A stretch of 40,422 nucleotides of DNA from Lachnospiraceae bacterium (GCA_022510665.1 JAFLSZ010000008.1:1-40422); one strand, 5' to 3'. Positions 1 to 9,045 are shown, counted from the stretch's first letter. The notes: generated by a model from the sequence alone, not told the origin. Numbers and translations: made by a program.

Positions 1-260
1 TTTTTCAGAATGGCACAGCGATAGCAGGCATCCTCAAAGTTAAGATCCTTGGGGATATAATCCTCATAAGGAGAATTCGGAATGAATTTATTCTTAAGCA
101 TCTGCGTTGATGAAATAATATCTTTATTCTCGATTGACTTGATATATGCCTCATTCCCTGTGACAAGGCGAATATTTCCATAATGGCCGTCAGAAAATTT
201 TTCAACGGATATAATACAGGCCATTGATTCAAATTTATCAACAAAGCTTTGAAAATCCAT
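1..260 (-). CDS. N-terminal part of a probable GGDEF-type signalling protein (truncated by window edge)
   Basis: An open frame runs from an ATG at 260 off the left edge (86 codons, no stop). An AGGAG ribosome site lies about 5 bases upstream of the ATG. The protein begins MDFQSFVDKFESMAC and later reads PKDLNFEDACYRCAIL. I recall this layout (short sensor-like N-terminus with a PKD..FEDFCYRCA-type motif) from diguanylate cyclase-type GGDEF proteins of Lachnospiraceae, but the catalytic domain is outside the window, so the function is inferred. The gene is co-directional with the glycosidase block upstream of it but separated by about 150 bases of AT-rich DNA, so it may have its own promoter. 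Confidence 0.6.
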   Translation of the reverse strand, partial: MDFQSFVDKFESMACIISVEKFSDGHYGNIRLVTGNEAYIKSIENKDIISSTQMLKNKFIPNSPYEDYIPKDLNFEDACYRCAILK

Positions 261-410
261 ACTATCTCCTTTTCGCCCAACAGCGGCAATGTTATACTAT
301 ATGATATATTATAATATCACAAAATGCTGTAATTGTATAGAATAAATGTTCTTCCGCAACATTATCCATCGGGTGTTTGCGCATACAGTCGATGATGATT
401 ATATTAAAAA

Positions 411-2384
411 CTATAAGTTGCTAAATCCCTCTATTATGCTTGCCGCGGCCCAAGGCATCAACGCAAACCAAGTACCTGACGGTGTTCCGTCCGGGTACTT
501 CTCAACCACAAGTCCCTGACAAAAACAGAATCTTTCCGACATCCACCCCACCAGACCATAACCGTATTCTTTATCGGTGGTATTAAATGTCTGCATACCC
601 CAATAGATAGTATCCTGCAAACGACTTCTCATATATGAATCATCCGTATTCTCTACGAGATATATCATCTCATCAATTATAGTGCTTGACATGGGATGAA
701 TATGAGGATTGGCAACAGAGGTAATGCTTCCGCCGCAGCTTGACCAACCTATATCACATAATGGTTTTACCTTTACGGGCGTATTATACCCAAGTTTAAA
801 TGTAACCTCATAATATAATCCGTCCCGCAAATGGTCAAGATACAGAGGTTCACGGGTTATTTCATGCAATATGCGCACGGCTCTGACGTAAGCCAGGATT
901 CCTTCATTATCAACTGCCTTGTCTGTATCCAGCGGACCTCCGTAACATACACATTTTTTTATAAATGCATCATAATAATGCTGTTCAGACTTCTTTAGTC
1001 CGTCAATATACGAATCCTCTCCCGTTATCCGGCAATAAAGAGCCGTGGCCGCCAGACACCATGCGCCTCCCAGAGAGTCATACTCCAGACCTGCTCCTGT
1101 GGTTTCTGACATAGAAAACGGATATTCATCATCCGTATTTTTAATCTGATTTATCTTGGCAATTATCGGCTGCACAAAACGTATCCAATCAACGTGTTCA
1201 ACATTCATCTTAATTTTTTCGGACATATAAGCTTTCAAAATATAATATAACGCTTGTCCGTTAATATAGGAACTGTGTCCTCCGCTGTGCATACCGGAAT
1301 ACCACCAGCCCTTAACATTCCACACTCCATCGCTCACAGCATCATACATTAAGTGTGAAGACGGATTATAGCTGTGTGCTATTACTTCTTCTATGAAAGA
1401 CAGCGCCTGCTGCCTCATCTTGCTGTCTTTCAACTGATTTGCCGCAAGAAGCATCGGCGTTGCCACAGACATACCGTTTGTCCAGCTAAGCGAGCCGATT
1501 TTGTTATATGCATATCCGTCCGGTCTGTCATATACAAACCCCGTATACATTTTATCTTCTTCAATCCATGCATAATCTCTGATTGCAGCAGAAAGCAGCT
1601 CTAACGCCTTCCGGGCATCCATTCCGTCTATTTTACGGGGCGGCTGATGATATGCCTTGTACACATCTTTTATTGCTTCGTGTATTCCAAGTTCATTATC
1701 AGCCTCGTATTCATAAACCCTGATTAAAAAGGAAATCTTTTCATTTGCACGTAACAAAAAACTGTTTTCTTCTGTCAGCGGCGTTCGCTCTTTCACTGTA
1801 GCAGTCTGAATAAATAACCACGGAGCATTCTCATATCCTAATGTATATCCAACACTTGCATTTCCATTTTCACCTATTCTGCAGGTAAAACCACCGTATT
1901 GATAAAAAGGTTTCTCACTTTTATTCTGAAAATCAACCGCCTCTTTATCCGAATTGCCGCCGATCCAATATGGAGACGCGGCGATTCCTGCCACTGTTCC
2001 CTCATCATATATAAGACTTACAGGTTCAGCCAGGCGATCGCTTCTTGTCATCCAGTAAGACGACTCCGGTCTTTGGGCTGCTCCTTCCACAATGCGCGGA
2101 AATTCTTTTCTTCCGTGATTTGGCATATCGGCGGTATTATTTCCGTACATATATCCCGGCATGAAAAACTGCGGATGATTCTGTCTGAGTAAAAGCCTGA
2201 CATGAATAACGCCGAGAAAATCATGATCTGATACATTTTTAATACTAACCTCTACTATCTTACCGTTAGGGATGGTTTCTACGTCACGGAGCGTATAAGT
2301 AAGTCCTTCCTCCGTAAGGTCGTTATATATAATGCTGTCACTATACGCTCTTCTCGCTTCACATGTGATTCTATATTTGCTCAT
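411..2384 (-). CDS. Large cytoplasmic protein of unrecognised family, possible alpha/alpha-barrel glycoside hydrolase
   Basis: 657 aa, no signal peptide or membrane segment. I cannot assign a family by eye. The first ~230 residues look like a beta-sandwich (many short strands, motifs FFMPGYMYGNNTADMP and YWMTRSDR). The C-terminal ~400 residues carry helical blocks with Trp/Tyr/Gly-rich turns (WWYSGMHSGGHSSYING, GAWCLAATALYCRITG) typical of six-hairpin (alpha/alpha)6 glycosidases. The start ATG is preceded by AAGGGATGATG. It lies 20 bases after the GH42 stop on the same strand, so co-transcription and a joint role in glycan breakdown are likely. Base composition is AT-rich like the GH42 gene and unlike the rest of the window. 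Other uronidase- or rhamnosidase-like roles are possible. Confidence 0.7.
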   Translation of the reverse strand: MSKYRITCEARRAYSDSIIYNDLTEEGLTYTLRDVETIPNGKIVEVSIKNVSDHDFLGVIHVRLLLRQNHPQFFMPGYMYGNNTADMPNHGRKEFPRIVEGAAQRPESSYWMTRSDRLAEPVSLIYDEGTVAGIAASPYWIGGNSDKEAVDFQNKSEKPFYQYGGFTCRIGENGNASVGYTLGYENAPWLFIQTATVKERTPLTEENSFLLRANEKISFLIRVYEYEADNELGIHEAIKDVYKAYHQPPRKIDGMDARKALELLSAAIRDYAWIEEDKMYTGFVYDRPDGYAYNKIGSLSWTNGMSVATPMLLAANQLKDSKMRQQALSFIEEVIAHSYNPSSHLMYDAVSDGVWNVKGWWYSGMHSGGHSSYINGQALYYILKAYMSEKIKMNVEHVDWIRFVQPIIAKINQIKNTDDEYPFSMSETTGAGLEYDSLGGAWCLAATALYCRITGEDSYIDGLKKSEQHYYDAFIKKCVCYGGPLDTDKAVDNEGILAYVRAVRILHEITREPLYLDHLRDGLYYEVTFKLGYNTPVKVKPLCDIGWSSCGGSITSVANPHIHPMSSTIIDEMIYLVENTDDSYMRSRLQDTIYWGMQTFNTTDKEYGYGLVGWMSERFCFCQGLVVEKYPDGTPSGTWFALMPWAAASIIEGFSNL

Positions 2385-2404
2385 GATTCATCATCCCTTT
2401 TTGT

Positions 2405-4450
2405 TTATTTTTCAATAACAATACTCTTCCTGGCCGGTAATACGGTGTCACTTCGCACTGCCGTGCCCTTAATCAAATCTATTCCGGTCAAATTTTGCAA
2501 TGAGATGTCTTCATCTGAAGTATTCAGATAAAACTCATATACACTATTTTCTCCGTACCTCCTATGATATTCCAGTCCTTTTGGATGCTTATGGAACTCT
2601 ATCTCTGCTTCTCCCAGCAGCTTTTCGAAAAACATATCCATGCCATCCATAACGCATCTTGCGGCCTGATAGTATGCCTTTCCCCGTCCGCTTACTTTGC
2701 ATGTAAGCGCCGCCATTCCCTTATAGAAGTCCTCTTTATATGTACCAAGAATTTCCGCATCACTTACACGAAGCAGTTCTGCATAATCACAAACCTCCCA
2801 GCCATCTTTCGAAACGTCACTTCCAGTCATTTGAACTGCATTTCTGTCTGACGGATATAAGGTATCAATTTCTTCAACCGTTAGGCCAAAGAGCTCCTTC
2901 AGCCCATCCCCCGGAAATCCGCCCTGATAACATAGACAGTTTTCATTAACATACCCTGTTACATAAGTTCCAAGAAGGATACCGCCATTTTCTACAAATC
3001 TTTTCAGCTTATCAGCTATATCATCCTTCAGCATATACAGCATCGGAGCGATAATAAGACGATAACCGTCTAACGAATCTCCGGTTGAAATAACATCCGG
3101 CTCAACACCGTATTCCATCAACTTTGTCCAATAATCCTGACAGGTTTTATCGTATTTCTTCGTATATCTGCTAAGCCCCCCGGCATTTTCAAGTGCCCAC
3201 CAGTTGTCCCATTCAAAGATAATCGCGGCTTTGCTGCGCATGACAGAACCCTCTACACAGGCAAGTCTCTTCAGGGTGTCTCCCGTTGCTGCGACTTCTT
3301 TAAAAACTCTCGTATCATTTGTTCCCAAATGATCTATAACCGCTCCATGATACTGCTCTGCCGCTCCACGAGACTTTCTCCACTGAAAATACTGTACCGT
3401 ATCCGAGCCACAGGCAACCGCCTGCAAAGCAAACTGCTCATTGACTCCGGGTCTCTTAAGCTTATTATATTCCATCCAGTTCACCTGCCCCGGTGCGCTT
3501 TCCATAAGCATAAATGGCTGTTCCTTCTTCATGCCTCTCATAAGTGCATGGTCAAATGCACTCTCCATCATAGTATCAGAGTAGCTTTCCTTATCATTAT
3601 GAAATGCCGGATAACTGTCCCATGAGATGACATCTATTTTATCCGCCAGCACACGATAGTCGATATCCCAAAAACGCTTCATAAAATTTGTTGTAACCGG
3701 CACAGTTTTATTCTTAGAATACTTTCTGACGGTATCAATCTCGACTGTCATATACTCGGTAAAGTTCCTGCTCGTAAATCTCCTCCACTCGAGATTAAGA
3801 CCCATAATTGCAGTTTCTCCATTCTCATACGGCGGTTCTATCTGACTAAAATCAATATATCTCTTACTCCAGAATGCAGTCCACCACTCATGATTCAGTT
3901 CATCGATATTATTGTGAAAACGCGCTCTCAGATAATCCTGAAACTTCACCTTACATGTATCACAGTAACATTCTCCGCCGAATTCATTTGAAATGTGCCA
4001 CATCAGAAGCCCCGGATGATCCCCCACCGCTTCAGCCAGCTTTCTGTCAATTATGCTTACCTTTTCACGATATAATTCAGAGGACATGCAATGATTATGC
4101 CTGAATCCATGCCGGTTACGAATTCCCTTTGAATCTACCCGCATCACTTCCGGATATTTCTGATCCAGCCATACCGGTCTTGCTCCGGATGGTGTGGCAA
4201 GAATGGTATATATACCATTCTCATACAGATTATCCATAATCTGCTTAAGCCAGTCCAGATGAAACTCGCCTTCTCTTGGTTCATACATTGCCCAGGAAAA
4301 TACTCCGAGAGTAGCTTCATTTATCCCCGCCTGCTTCATATACTCAATATCTTTTTTCAGAATGTCCGGATATTCCAGCCACTGCTCCGGATTGTAATCT
4401 CCGCCATGTACTATAGCGCCCAATTTTTTCCCAAATATATATTTTTTCAC
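2405..4450 (-). CDS. GH42 beta-galactosidase
   Basis: 681 aa from a GTG start at 4450. The GTG has GGAGG six bases upstream and gives the family-typical N-terminus (GGDYNPEQW near residue 14); the ATG of the longer frame at 4567 would place 39 extra codons with no visible ribosome site over the end of the upstream gene. Family GH42 hydrolyses terminal beta-galactosides. The TIM barrel shows the acid/base Glu in HISNEFGGE and the nucleophile Glu in MLMESAPGQ. Cysteines in HNHCMSS and CYCDTC match the structural zinc site known in this family. A trimerisation/Rossmann-like domain and a small beta domain follow. No signal peptide: the enzyme should act on imported galacto-oligosaccharides. It follows the GH31 gene by 35 bases and precedes the unrecognised 657-aa gene, suggesting one degradation operon. 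AT-rich compared with the GH31 gene. Confidence 0.95.
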   Translation of the reverse strand: MKKYIFGKKLGAIVHGGDYNPEQWLEYPDILKKDIEYMKQAGINEATLGVFSWAMYEPREGEFHLDWLKQIMDNLYENGIYTILATPSGARPVWLDQKYPEVMRVDSKGIRNRHGFRHNHCMSSELYREKVSIIDRKLAEAVGDHPGLLMWHISNEFGGECYCDTCKVKFQDYLRARFHNNIDELNHEWWTAFWSKRYIDFSQIEPPYENGETAIMGLNLEWRRFTSRNFTEYMTVEIDTVRKYSKNKTVPVTTNFMKRFWDIDYRVLADKIDVISWDSYPAFHNDKESYSDTMMESAFDHALMRGMKKEQPFMLMESAPGQVNWMEYNKLKRPGVNEQFALQAVACGSDTVQYFQWRKSRGAAEQYHGAVIDHLGTNDTRVFKEVAATGDTLKRLACVEGSVMRSKAAIIFEWDNWWALENAGGLSRYTKKYDKTCQDYWTKLMEYGVEPDVISTGDSLDGYRLIIAPMLYMLKDDIADKLKRFVENGGILLGTYVTGYVNENCLCYQGGFPGDGLKELFGLTVEEIDTLYPSDRNAVQMTGSDVSKDGWEVCDYAELLRVSDAEILGTYKEDFYKGMAALTCKVSGRGKAYYQAARCVMDGMDMFFEKLLGEAEIEFHKHPKGLEYHRRYGENSVYEFYLNTSDEDISLQNLTGIDLIKGTAVRSDTVLPARKSIVIEK

Positions 4451-4485
4451 TTCATACCTCCGCCAACTCCGATGTACATTTGATT

Positions 4486-6843
4486 TTAAGGAATCAAATT
4501 CACCTGTATCTCCCTGTCTTTTTCCAAGTCCTCCTCTATGTAAAACCTCCGTTCTTTCTCTCTCCATGACAGCGTAAACGTCCGGTATTCGCCTTTTTCG
4601 TAGCCGTAGCCGTCGCCCGCATCCTCATAAAGTACAAACTCGCCGTCCCTGCCCGTATAAACATCCAGAAACAGAACATCCGACAGCTCCGCGGTCGATT
4701 GTGCCGGAAGCGTCCTCGGAATAATGCTTCCTTCCCTTACAAACAACGGAATTTTCTCTATCGTCGCTTCGCAGGTAATCCACTGTCCTCCTTCATAATA
4801 CTCATGGCTCCAATAATCATACCAGCCGGTCTGTTCCGGCAGATATATCTTTCTGGATTTCGGCACGTTCTCTAACTTTTGCGAATCTTTCTCATAGTAC
4901 ATCGGCTGTGTTACCGGGCATACCATAAGAGCGTCGCCGAACAAATACTGATCCCTTATTTCAAGCGCGGTTTTGTCTTTCGGAAACGCAAACGCAAGCG
5001 GCTTCATTATTGTTCCGTTTTTCAGCCATACCATTCCCGCCAGAGAATAGATATAAGGCATCAGCTCATAGCGAAGGCGGTTTGCCGCAAGCAGCGCGTC
5101 ATAAAATGCCTCACCCTCGTTTCCGAAGTTCCACAATTCTCTGCGGCAGTCCGTTCCGTGCCCCCGAAATACAGGAAGGAAACACGCCCACTGATACCAG
5201 CGCACAAACAACTCCCGGTATCCCATATCCTGCGTACCGTCCGGATAGTTTCCTTTCCAATACCATAAGCCGCCTGTTTTTACAAAAAAGCCGCCGATGT
5301 CTACACTCCAATACGGCATACCGCCGGAACAAAATCCCAGTCCCGCCGCAATCTGCTTTCGCAGCGTTTCCCAGCTCGCGGCGATATCCCCCGACCACAG
5401 AATCGTACCGTAACGCTGCTGTCCCGTATATCCGCTTCTTGTCAGGTTTACCACCCGTTTTTCATTTCCGTTTTCCGTGCCTCTCTGCCCTTCATAAAGC
5501 GCCTGCGCGTGATACAGCGAATACGCGTTTCCCTGCTCCGCAGGCAGATGAAACGACGCCGTGCGGCAGTATTCCTCATACATCTTCGCGGGCTCTACCG
5601 ATTCCACATGATTCCATTCCGGCGTAAACGGCTCGCTGCTGTCACACCACCACGCGTCTACACCGTGGGTAAACAGCCCCTTTTGAACCTGTTCCCAGTA
5701 CAGCTTCCGCCCTTCCGGCAGCAGCGCGTTATAGACGCTGCTCCCCGGCAAAAGAAGATTTTTCTCCTGAAACTCTTTATAATTTTCCGATTTCTCCGAC
5801 ATATTAGGCCAAATGGAAATCATAAAGTGTACATTTTTCTCATGGAGTTCCCGAATCATCCCCGCGGGATTTTTAAAACGGGCTTTGTCCAATGTTTTCT
5901 GCCCCCATAAATCTCCTTCCCACGAACACCAGTCCAATACAATTCCGTCCAGTCCTATTTTTCTGTCGCGATACTCCTGCGCCACGGAAAGAATCTCGTC
6001 TTCGGTTTCATAACGCTCCTGCGACTGAATATAGCCGTATACCCATTTCGGCAGCATCGCAGCCTTTCCGGTTAGTTCACGATATTCCCCTATTACTCCG
6101 TCCATCGTTTCACCGGCCATAAAATAGTAATCCAGTTCCGCGTCGGCTTCCGTATAAATATAAGAACCATACGCCGTATCCTGAAAAATAAGCGGACTGT
6201 ATGTATCAATCAAAAGCCCATATCCTTTATTGGAGACGAGTACCGGAACCGCGATTTTTTTGTTTGCCTGATGTACATAAACGCACTGTCCGCGCAGATT
6301 CAAAAAGCCTTCTTCATGCTGTCCCAGCCCGTAGAGTGCTTCGTCTTCCTGCCATTCAAAATACATTCTGGTGTGATATAAAGAACCGCTCCTTTTACGC
6401 TCCGCCTCTTTAACAACCTCTTTCGTTCCGTCCGGAGTAACAACCTTCTCCACACGCATCCCGTCTCCCGTCGGTTCATACACCGGAAATTCCTCCAGTG
6501 TCTTGCTCTCCTGCTCCCTTTCCTTTAACAACAAGGTCCCGTTCGCGTCAAAATACCGGAAAGAAGCCGTCTTTCTGTCGATACGGATGCGGACTGCCTC
6601 CGTACAAAACATAATACAATCCCCGTTTTCCGTATAATCCCAGCCGCCCCACGGCTTCGTCTGAATAACGCCGGGCTTTTCCTTTTCGGAAAACGCCTCC
6701 CTCTGCGTATATGTAATCCGAACCGTCCGCGCCGTTTTCGCCTCCAGTCTGTAACACCCTGCGTCCGAATACAGGTACAGCCGGTCCTCCTTTCGTACCA
6801 CGTCTTTCACTTCTCTGTTTCTTCCTTTTACCACAGCCAGCAT
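4486..6843 (-). CDS. GH31 alpha-glycosidase (alpha-xylosidase or alpha-glucosidase)
   Basis: 785 aa from the ATG at 6843, chosen because AAAGGAG lies nine bases upstream; an ATG at 6870 nine codons earlier has no ribosome site. GH31 enzymes retain configuration while cleaving alpha-linked glucose or xylose. The N-terminal beta-sandwich (YGLGQHEEGF) is followed by the barrel with DGIVLDWCSW, the nucleophile Asp in DAWWCDSSEP and the acid/base Asp in WSGDIAASW; GMPYWSVDIGGF and FRGHGTD also match the family. The WWCDSSEP form is closer to alpha-xylosidase-type members than to maltase-type ones, but the substrate is not settled. No signal peptide, so intracellular. It starts 30 bases after pyrD on the same strand, so it may be read from the pyrimidine operon. 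GC content (~50-55% in hand-counted lines) is well above that of the two genes downstream. Confidence 0.93.
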   Translation of the reverse strand: MLAVVKGRNREVKDVVRKEDRLYLYSDAGCYRLEAKTARTVRITYTQREAFSEKEKPGVIQTKPWGGWDYTENGDCIMFCTEAVRIRIDRKTASFRYFDANGTLLLKEREQESKTLEEFPVYEPTGDGMRVEKVVTPDGTKEVVKEAERKRSGSLYHTRMYFEWQEDEALYGLGQHEEGFLNLRGQCVYVHQANKKIAVPVLVSNKGYGLLIDTYSPLIFQDTAYGSYIYTEADAELDYYFMAGETMDGVIGEYRELTGKAAMLPKWVYGYIQSQERYETEDEILSVAQEYRDRKIGLDGIVLDWCSWEGDLWGQKTLDKARFKNPAGMIRELHEKNVHFMISIWPNMSEKSENYKEFQEKNLLLPGSSVYNALLPEGRKLYWEQVQKGLFTHGVDAWWCDSSEPFTPEWNHVESVEPAKMYEEYCRTASFHLPAEQGNAYSLYHAQALYEGQRGTENGNEKRVVNLTRSGYTGQQRYGTILWSGDIAASWETLRKQIAAGLGFCSGGMPYWSVDIGGFFVKTGGLWYWKGNYPDGTQDMGYRELFVRWYQWACFLPVFRGHGTDCRRELWNFGNEGEAFYDALLAANRLRYELMPYIYSLAGMVWLKNGTIMKPLAFAFPKDKTALEIRDQYLFGDALMVCPVTQPMYYEKDSQKLENVPKSRKIYLPEQTGWYDYWSHEYYEGGQWITCEATIEKIPLFVREGSIIPRTLPAQSTAELSDVLFLDVYTGRDGEFVLYEDAGDGYGYEKGEYRTFTLSWREKERRFYIEEDLEKDREIQVNLIP

Positions 6844-6873
6844 AACACACTTCTCCTTTATGTTCCGCAAAAT

Positions 6874-7776
6874 TTATTTTACACACCCAATCAATTCCCG
6901 CACATCTTCCACTCCATGCCGTTCCATATAAGCCGCAATTCCGTCAATCACTTCGAGCGTCGCATACGGATTTACAAAATTCGCGGTGCCGACTGCCACC
7001 GCAGTCGCGCCTGCCATAATAAATTCCAGCGCGTCCTGTGCCGTGCGGATGCCGCCCATACCGATAATCGGCAGTTTGACCGCGTTGGCGGTCTGATACA
7101 CCATGCGTACCGCCACAGGTTTTACTGCCGGACCGGACAGACCGCCTGTTTTATTGGCTACCGCAAACGTCCTGCGCTCAATATCGATTTTCATACCGGT
7201 CAAAGTATTAATTAATGAAATCGCATCTGCGCCGCCTGCTTCAACCGCGCGCGCCATTTCCGTAATATCCGTTACATTCGGGGACAATTTCATAATCACC
7301 GGCTGCTTCGCGTGCTTCTTTACCGCCGCCGTAATTTCCTCCGCCATCTTAGGATTCTGTCCAAACGCAATACCGCCTTCTTTGACGTTCGGGCAGGAAA
7401 TATTGATTTCCAGTAAATCGGCGTTGGTATCCGCAAGCTGCTGTACCGCGTCTATATAGTCCTCTTTGGAACGCCCGCAGACATTGACGATAATCTTTGT
7501 ATCATAACCTGCAAGAAACGCCAAATCACGCTCTTTAAACGTAGCAAGTCCGGGATTCTGCAAGCCGATGGCGTTTAACATACCCCCATACGTCTCGGCA
7601 ATGCGCGGCACCGCGTTTCCTTCCCACGGCACGTTTGCAACACCTTTTGTCGTTACCGCCCCCAAGCGGTTCAAATCTACAAATTCCCCGTATTCCATGC
7701 CGGAACCGAATGTTCCGGACGCTGTCGTAACCGGATTTTTCAAAGTAACACCTGCGATATCTACCGAAAGATTCAT
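6874..7776 (-). CDS. pyrD: Dihydroorotate dehydrogenase, class 1B catalytic subunit
   Basis: 300 aa, full length. Oxidises dihydroorotate to orotate in de novo pyrimidine synthesis using FMN; class 1B enzymes pass electrons to NAD through PyrK. The sequence shows the FMN barrel with [10 protein letters not shown] near the N-terminus, the catalytic cysteine in [11 protein letters not shown], the lysine/asparagine sites in MKLSPNVTD and the phosphate-binding [16 protein letters not shown]. The adjacent pyrK gene (29 bases upstream, same strand) confirms class 1B. An AAGGAACGG / AAGGG stretch precedes the ATG. Cytoplasmic heterotetramer with PyrK is expected. Confidence 0.97.
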   Translation of the reverse strand: MNLSVDIAGVTLKNPVTTASGTFGSGMEYGEFVDLNRLGAVTTKGVANVPWEGNAVPRIAETYGGMLNAIGLQNPGLATFKERDLAFLAGYDTKIIVNVCGRSKEDYIDAVQQLADTNADLLEINISCPNVKEGGIAFGQNPKMAEEITAAVKKHAKQPVIMKLSPNVTDITEMARAVEAGGADAISLINTLTGMKIDIERRTFAVANKTGGLSGPAVKPVAVRMVYQTANAVKLPIIGMGGIRTAQDALEFIMAGATAVAVGTANFVNPYATLEVIDGIAAYMERHGVEDVRELIGCVK

Positions 7777-7805
7777 ATCCCTTACCGTTCCTTTCTCTGG
7801 CTCTT

Positions 7806-8588
7806 TTAGAGTTCAATTTCCTCCGCGTAAAAAACCGGCCCCTCTTTGCAGACTCTGGCGTTCTTTACCTGCGAATGTCCGTCCGTCTCTGTAGTCTTGC
7901 AGACACAGGCAAGACAGGCTCCGATACCGCACGCCATACGTTCCTCCAGAGAAAGCTGGGCGCGGAGCCCCTGCTCCTTTGCATACTCCTTGATTCCGCG
8001 AAGCATCGGCTTCGGACCGCAGGCAAACAGCATATCGCCCTTTATACCCTCTTTTCTCAGCGCGTCAAGTACGGTTCCTTTTACGCCTGCGCTGCCGTTA
8101 TCGGAGGCAAGTACCACCCTGCCGTAAGGTTCAAATTCCTTTGCCAAAAAGGTATCCGCGTCCCGATATCCGAGCACAATCGTTTTTTCGCCCGGAAGCG
8201 CCTTCGCAAGCTCTAACATCGGCGGAATCCCGATACCGCCGCCAAGCAAGACCGCGTGCATCCCTTCCGTACAATCCTCCGTCATAAAACCGTTTCCGAG
8301 CGGCCCGGTTACAACAATATGTTCACCCGCGGCAAGCGAGGAAAACTCTTTGGTTCCGGCACCGACAATCCGATATACAAAACGAAGCTCTCCTTTTTCT
8401 CTGTCGATTTCACAAATACTGATCGGGCGCGGCAGAAGCCTTCCGCCTTCCTTACAATACAGGGAAACAAACTGTCCCGCCTTTGCCTGCGCCGCAATAC
8501 GTTCTGCCTTTATCCTCATCTGGTAAATATCACCTGTCATACAAACCTGTTCCGTAATTACGGCTGTCATCTGCTCTTTCTTCCCCAT
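7806..8588 (-). CDS. pyrK: Dihydroorotate dehydrogenase electron-transfer subunit
   Basis: 260 aa. FAD and 2Fe-2S subunit that carries electrons from PyrD to NAD. An N-terminal FAD-binding barrel contains [11 protein letters not shown], an NAD-binding domain has [13 protein letters not shown], and the C-terminal cluster cysteines are in [11 protein letters not shown] plus a later Cys in [14 protein letters not shown] lies seven bases before the ATG. First gene of the pyrK-pyrD(-GH31...) transcript. The region just upstream contains one copy of a GC-rich dispersed repeat (8624-8712), which the promoter must abut or overlap; no clear consensus promoter was seen. Confidence 0.96.
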   Translation of the reverse strand: MGKKEQMTAVITEQVCMTGDIYQMRIKAERIAAQAKAGQFVSLYCKEGGRLLPRPISICEIDREKGELRFVYRIVGAGTKEFSSLAAGEHIVVTGPLGNGFMTEDCTEGMHAVLLGGGIGIPPMLELAKALPGEKTIVLGYRDADTFLAKEFEPYGRVVLASDNGSAGVKGTVLDALRKEGIKGDMLFACGPKPMLRGIKEYAKEQGLRAQLSLEERMACGIGACLACVCKTTETDGHSQVKNARVCKEGPVFYAEEIEL

Positions 8589-8623
8589 TTGAATCCTCCT
8601 GTGTCTTTATGTATATAGTAACA

Positions 8624-8712
8624 AAAAGTTCCGCCTGCAGAATTTTCGCGCCGCCGGGCGCAGCCGCGTCTGCGGCAATTTCCGTGTACGCGCCCGTGCA
8701 CATTCTGCCCGG
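8624..8712 (-). repeat. GC-rich dispersed repeat, copy 1
   Basis: Read on the minus strand, this non-coding stretch shares with 17372-17446 the ordered blocks CCGG-C-GAATG, GCACGGG-GCG, GCCGCAG, GC-GCGCCCG, AATTC-GCAGGC and AACTTTT, with small gaps. A central GC-rich inverted repeat (GCCGC...GCGGC) can form a hairpin. It sits between pyrK and the tRNA pair. Homology is seen directly by eye; function is unknown. Confidence 0.6.
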
Positions 8713-8757
8713 AAAGCTTTTGTGGCATAGGAACTACGGGATAATTTACTATGACAC

Positions 8758-8802
8758 AAAAAAGCCTGATCCCTTTTCCTTCACGAAAGGATATCAGACT
8801 TT
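8758..8802 (-). terminator. Terminator after the tRNA pair
   Basis: On the minus strand, AAGTCTGAT and ATCAGGCTT form a stem (with G-U pairs) around a loop of about 21 bases, followed by a run of T. It starts six bases after the 3' end of tRNA-Thr and ends the tRNA transcript. Confidence 0.75.
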
Positions 8803-8807
8803 ACTAG

Positions 8808-8880
8808 AGCTGGAAATCAGACTTGAACTGACGACCCCTTCATTACGAGTGAAGTGCTCTACCGACTGAGCTATTCCAGC
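8808..8880 (-). tRNA. tRNA-Thr (anticodon CGT)
   Basis: A 73-base cloverleaf: acceptor GCTGGAA / TTCCAGC with discriminator T, D-arm AGCTCAGTCGGTAGAGC, anticodon stem CTTCA / TGAAG with loop CTCGTAA (anticodon CGT, reads ACG), and T-arm with GTTCAAGTC. The 3' CCA is not encoded. Follows tRNA-Pro by 27 bases in the same transcript. Confidence 0.95.
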
Positions 8881-8907
8881 AATCAACCAAAAAAGGTGAA
8901 AATAAAA

Positions 8908-8981
8908 TCGAGGCGACAAGATTCGAACTTGCGGCCTCTGCGTCCCGAACGCAGCGCTCTACCAAACTGAGCCACGCCTCG
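8908..8981 (-). tRNA. tRNA-Pro (anticodon CGG)
   Basis: A 74-base cloverleaf: acceptor CGAGGCG / CGCCTCG with discriminator A, D-arm GGCTCAGTTTGGTAGAGC, anticodon stem CTGCG / CGCAG with loop TTCGGGA (anticodon CGG, reads CCG), and T-arm GTTCGAATC. No encoded CCA. First member of the tRNA-Pro/tRNA-Thr transcript. Confidence 0.95.
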
Positions 8982-9016
8982 ATGTTTTATTTGTATCGGT
9001 TAAACCCGACTTTGAT

Positions 9017-9045
9017 ATTATGCAACATTTTCAGAAAAATGTCAA
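9017..9045 (-). promoter_or_regulatory. Promoter of the tRNA-Pro/tRNA-Thr transcript
   Basis: On the minus strand TTGACA (9040-9045) and CATAAT (9017-9022) are separated by 17 bases, placed about 36 bases before the tRNA-Pro 5' end. Close match to the sigma-A consensus. Confidence 0.8.

Noticed and set aside
5-289. Minus-strand 94-codon frame at the left edge
   Set aside because: It is out of frame with the ATG at 260 that has a proper AGGAG site and a recognisable protein continuing off the window edge; the 94-codon frame is a shadow.
300-400. Short minus-strand frame (about 30 codons) in the gap between the 657-aa gene and the left-edge gene
   Set aside because: Possible peptide with MDNVAEEH but no ribosome site and no recognisable relative; AT-rich leader DNA is the simpler explanation.
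4451-4567. N-terminal extension of the GH42 frame
   Set aside because: It overlaps the end of the GH31 gene, has no ribosome site, and the family N-terminus begins at the GTG at 4450 with GGAGG upstream.
5010-5627. Plus-strand frame of 205 codons opposite the GH31 gene
   Set aside because: Arg/Pro/Ser-rich low-complexity product with no ribosome site, antisense to a gene with all catalytic motifs; a shadow of GC-rich coding DNA.
8609-8869. Plus-strand frame running through the GC-rich repeat and tRNA-Thr
   Set aside because: It covers a tRNA gene and its terminator on the other strand and has no ribosome site.
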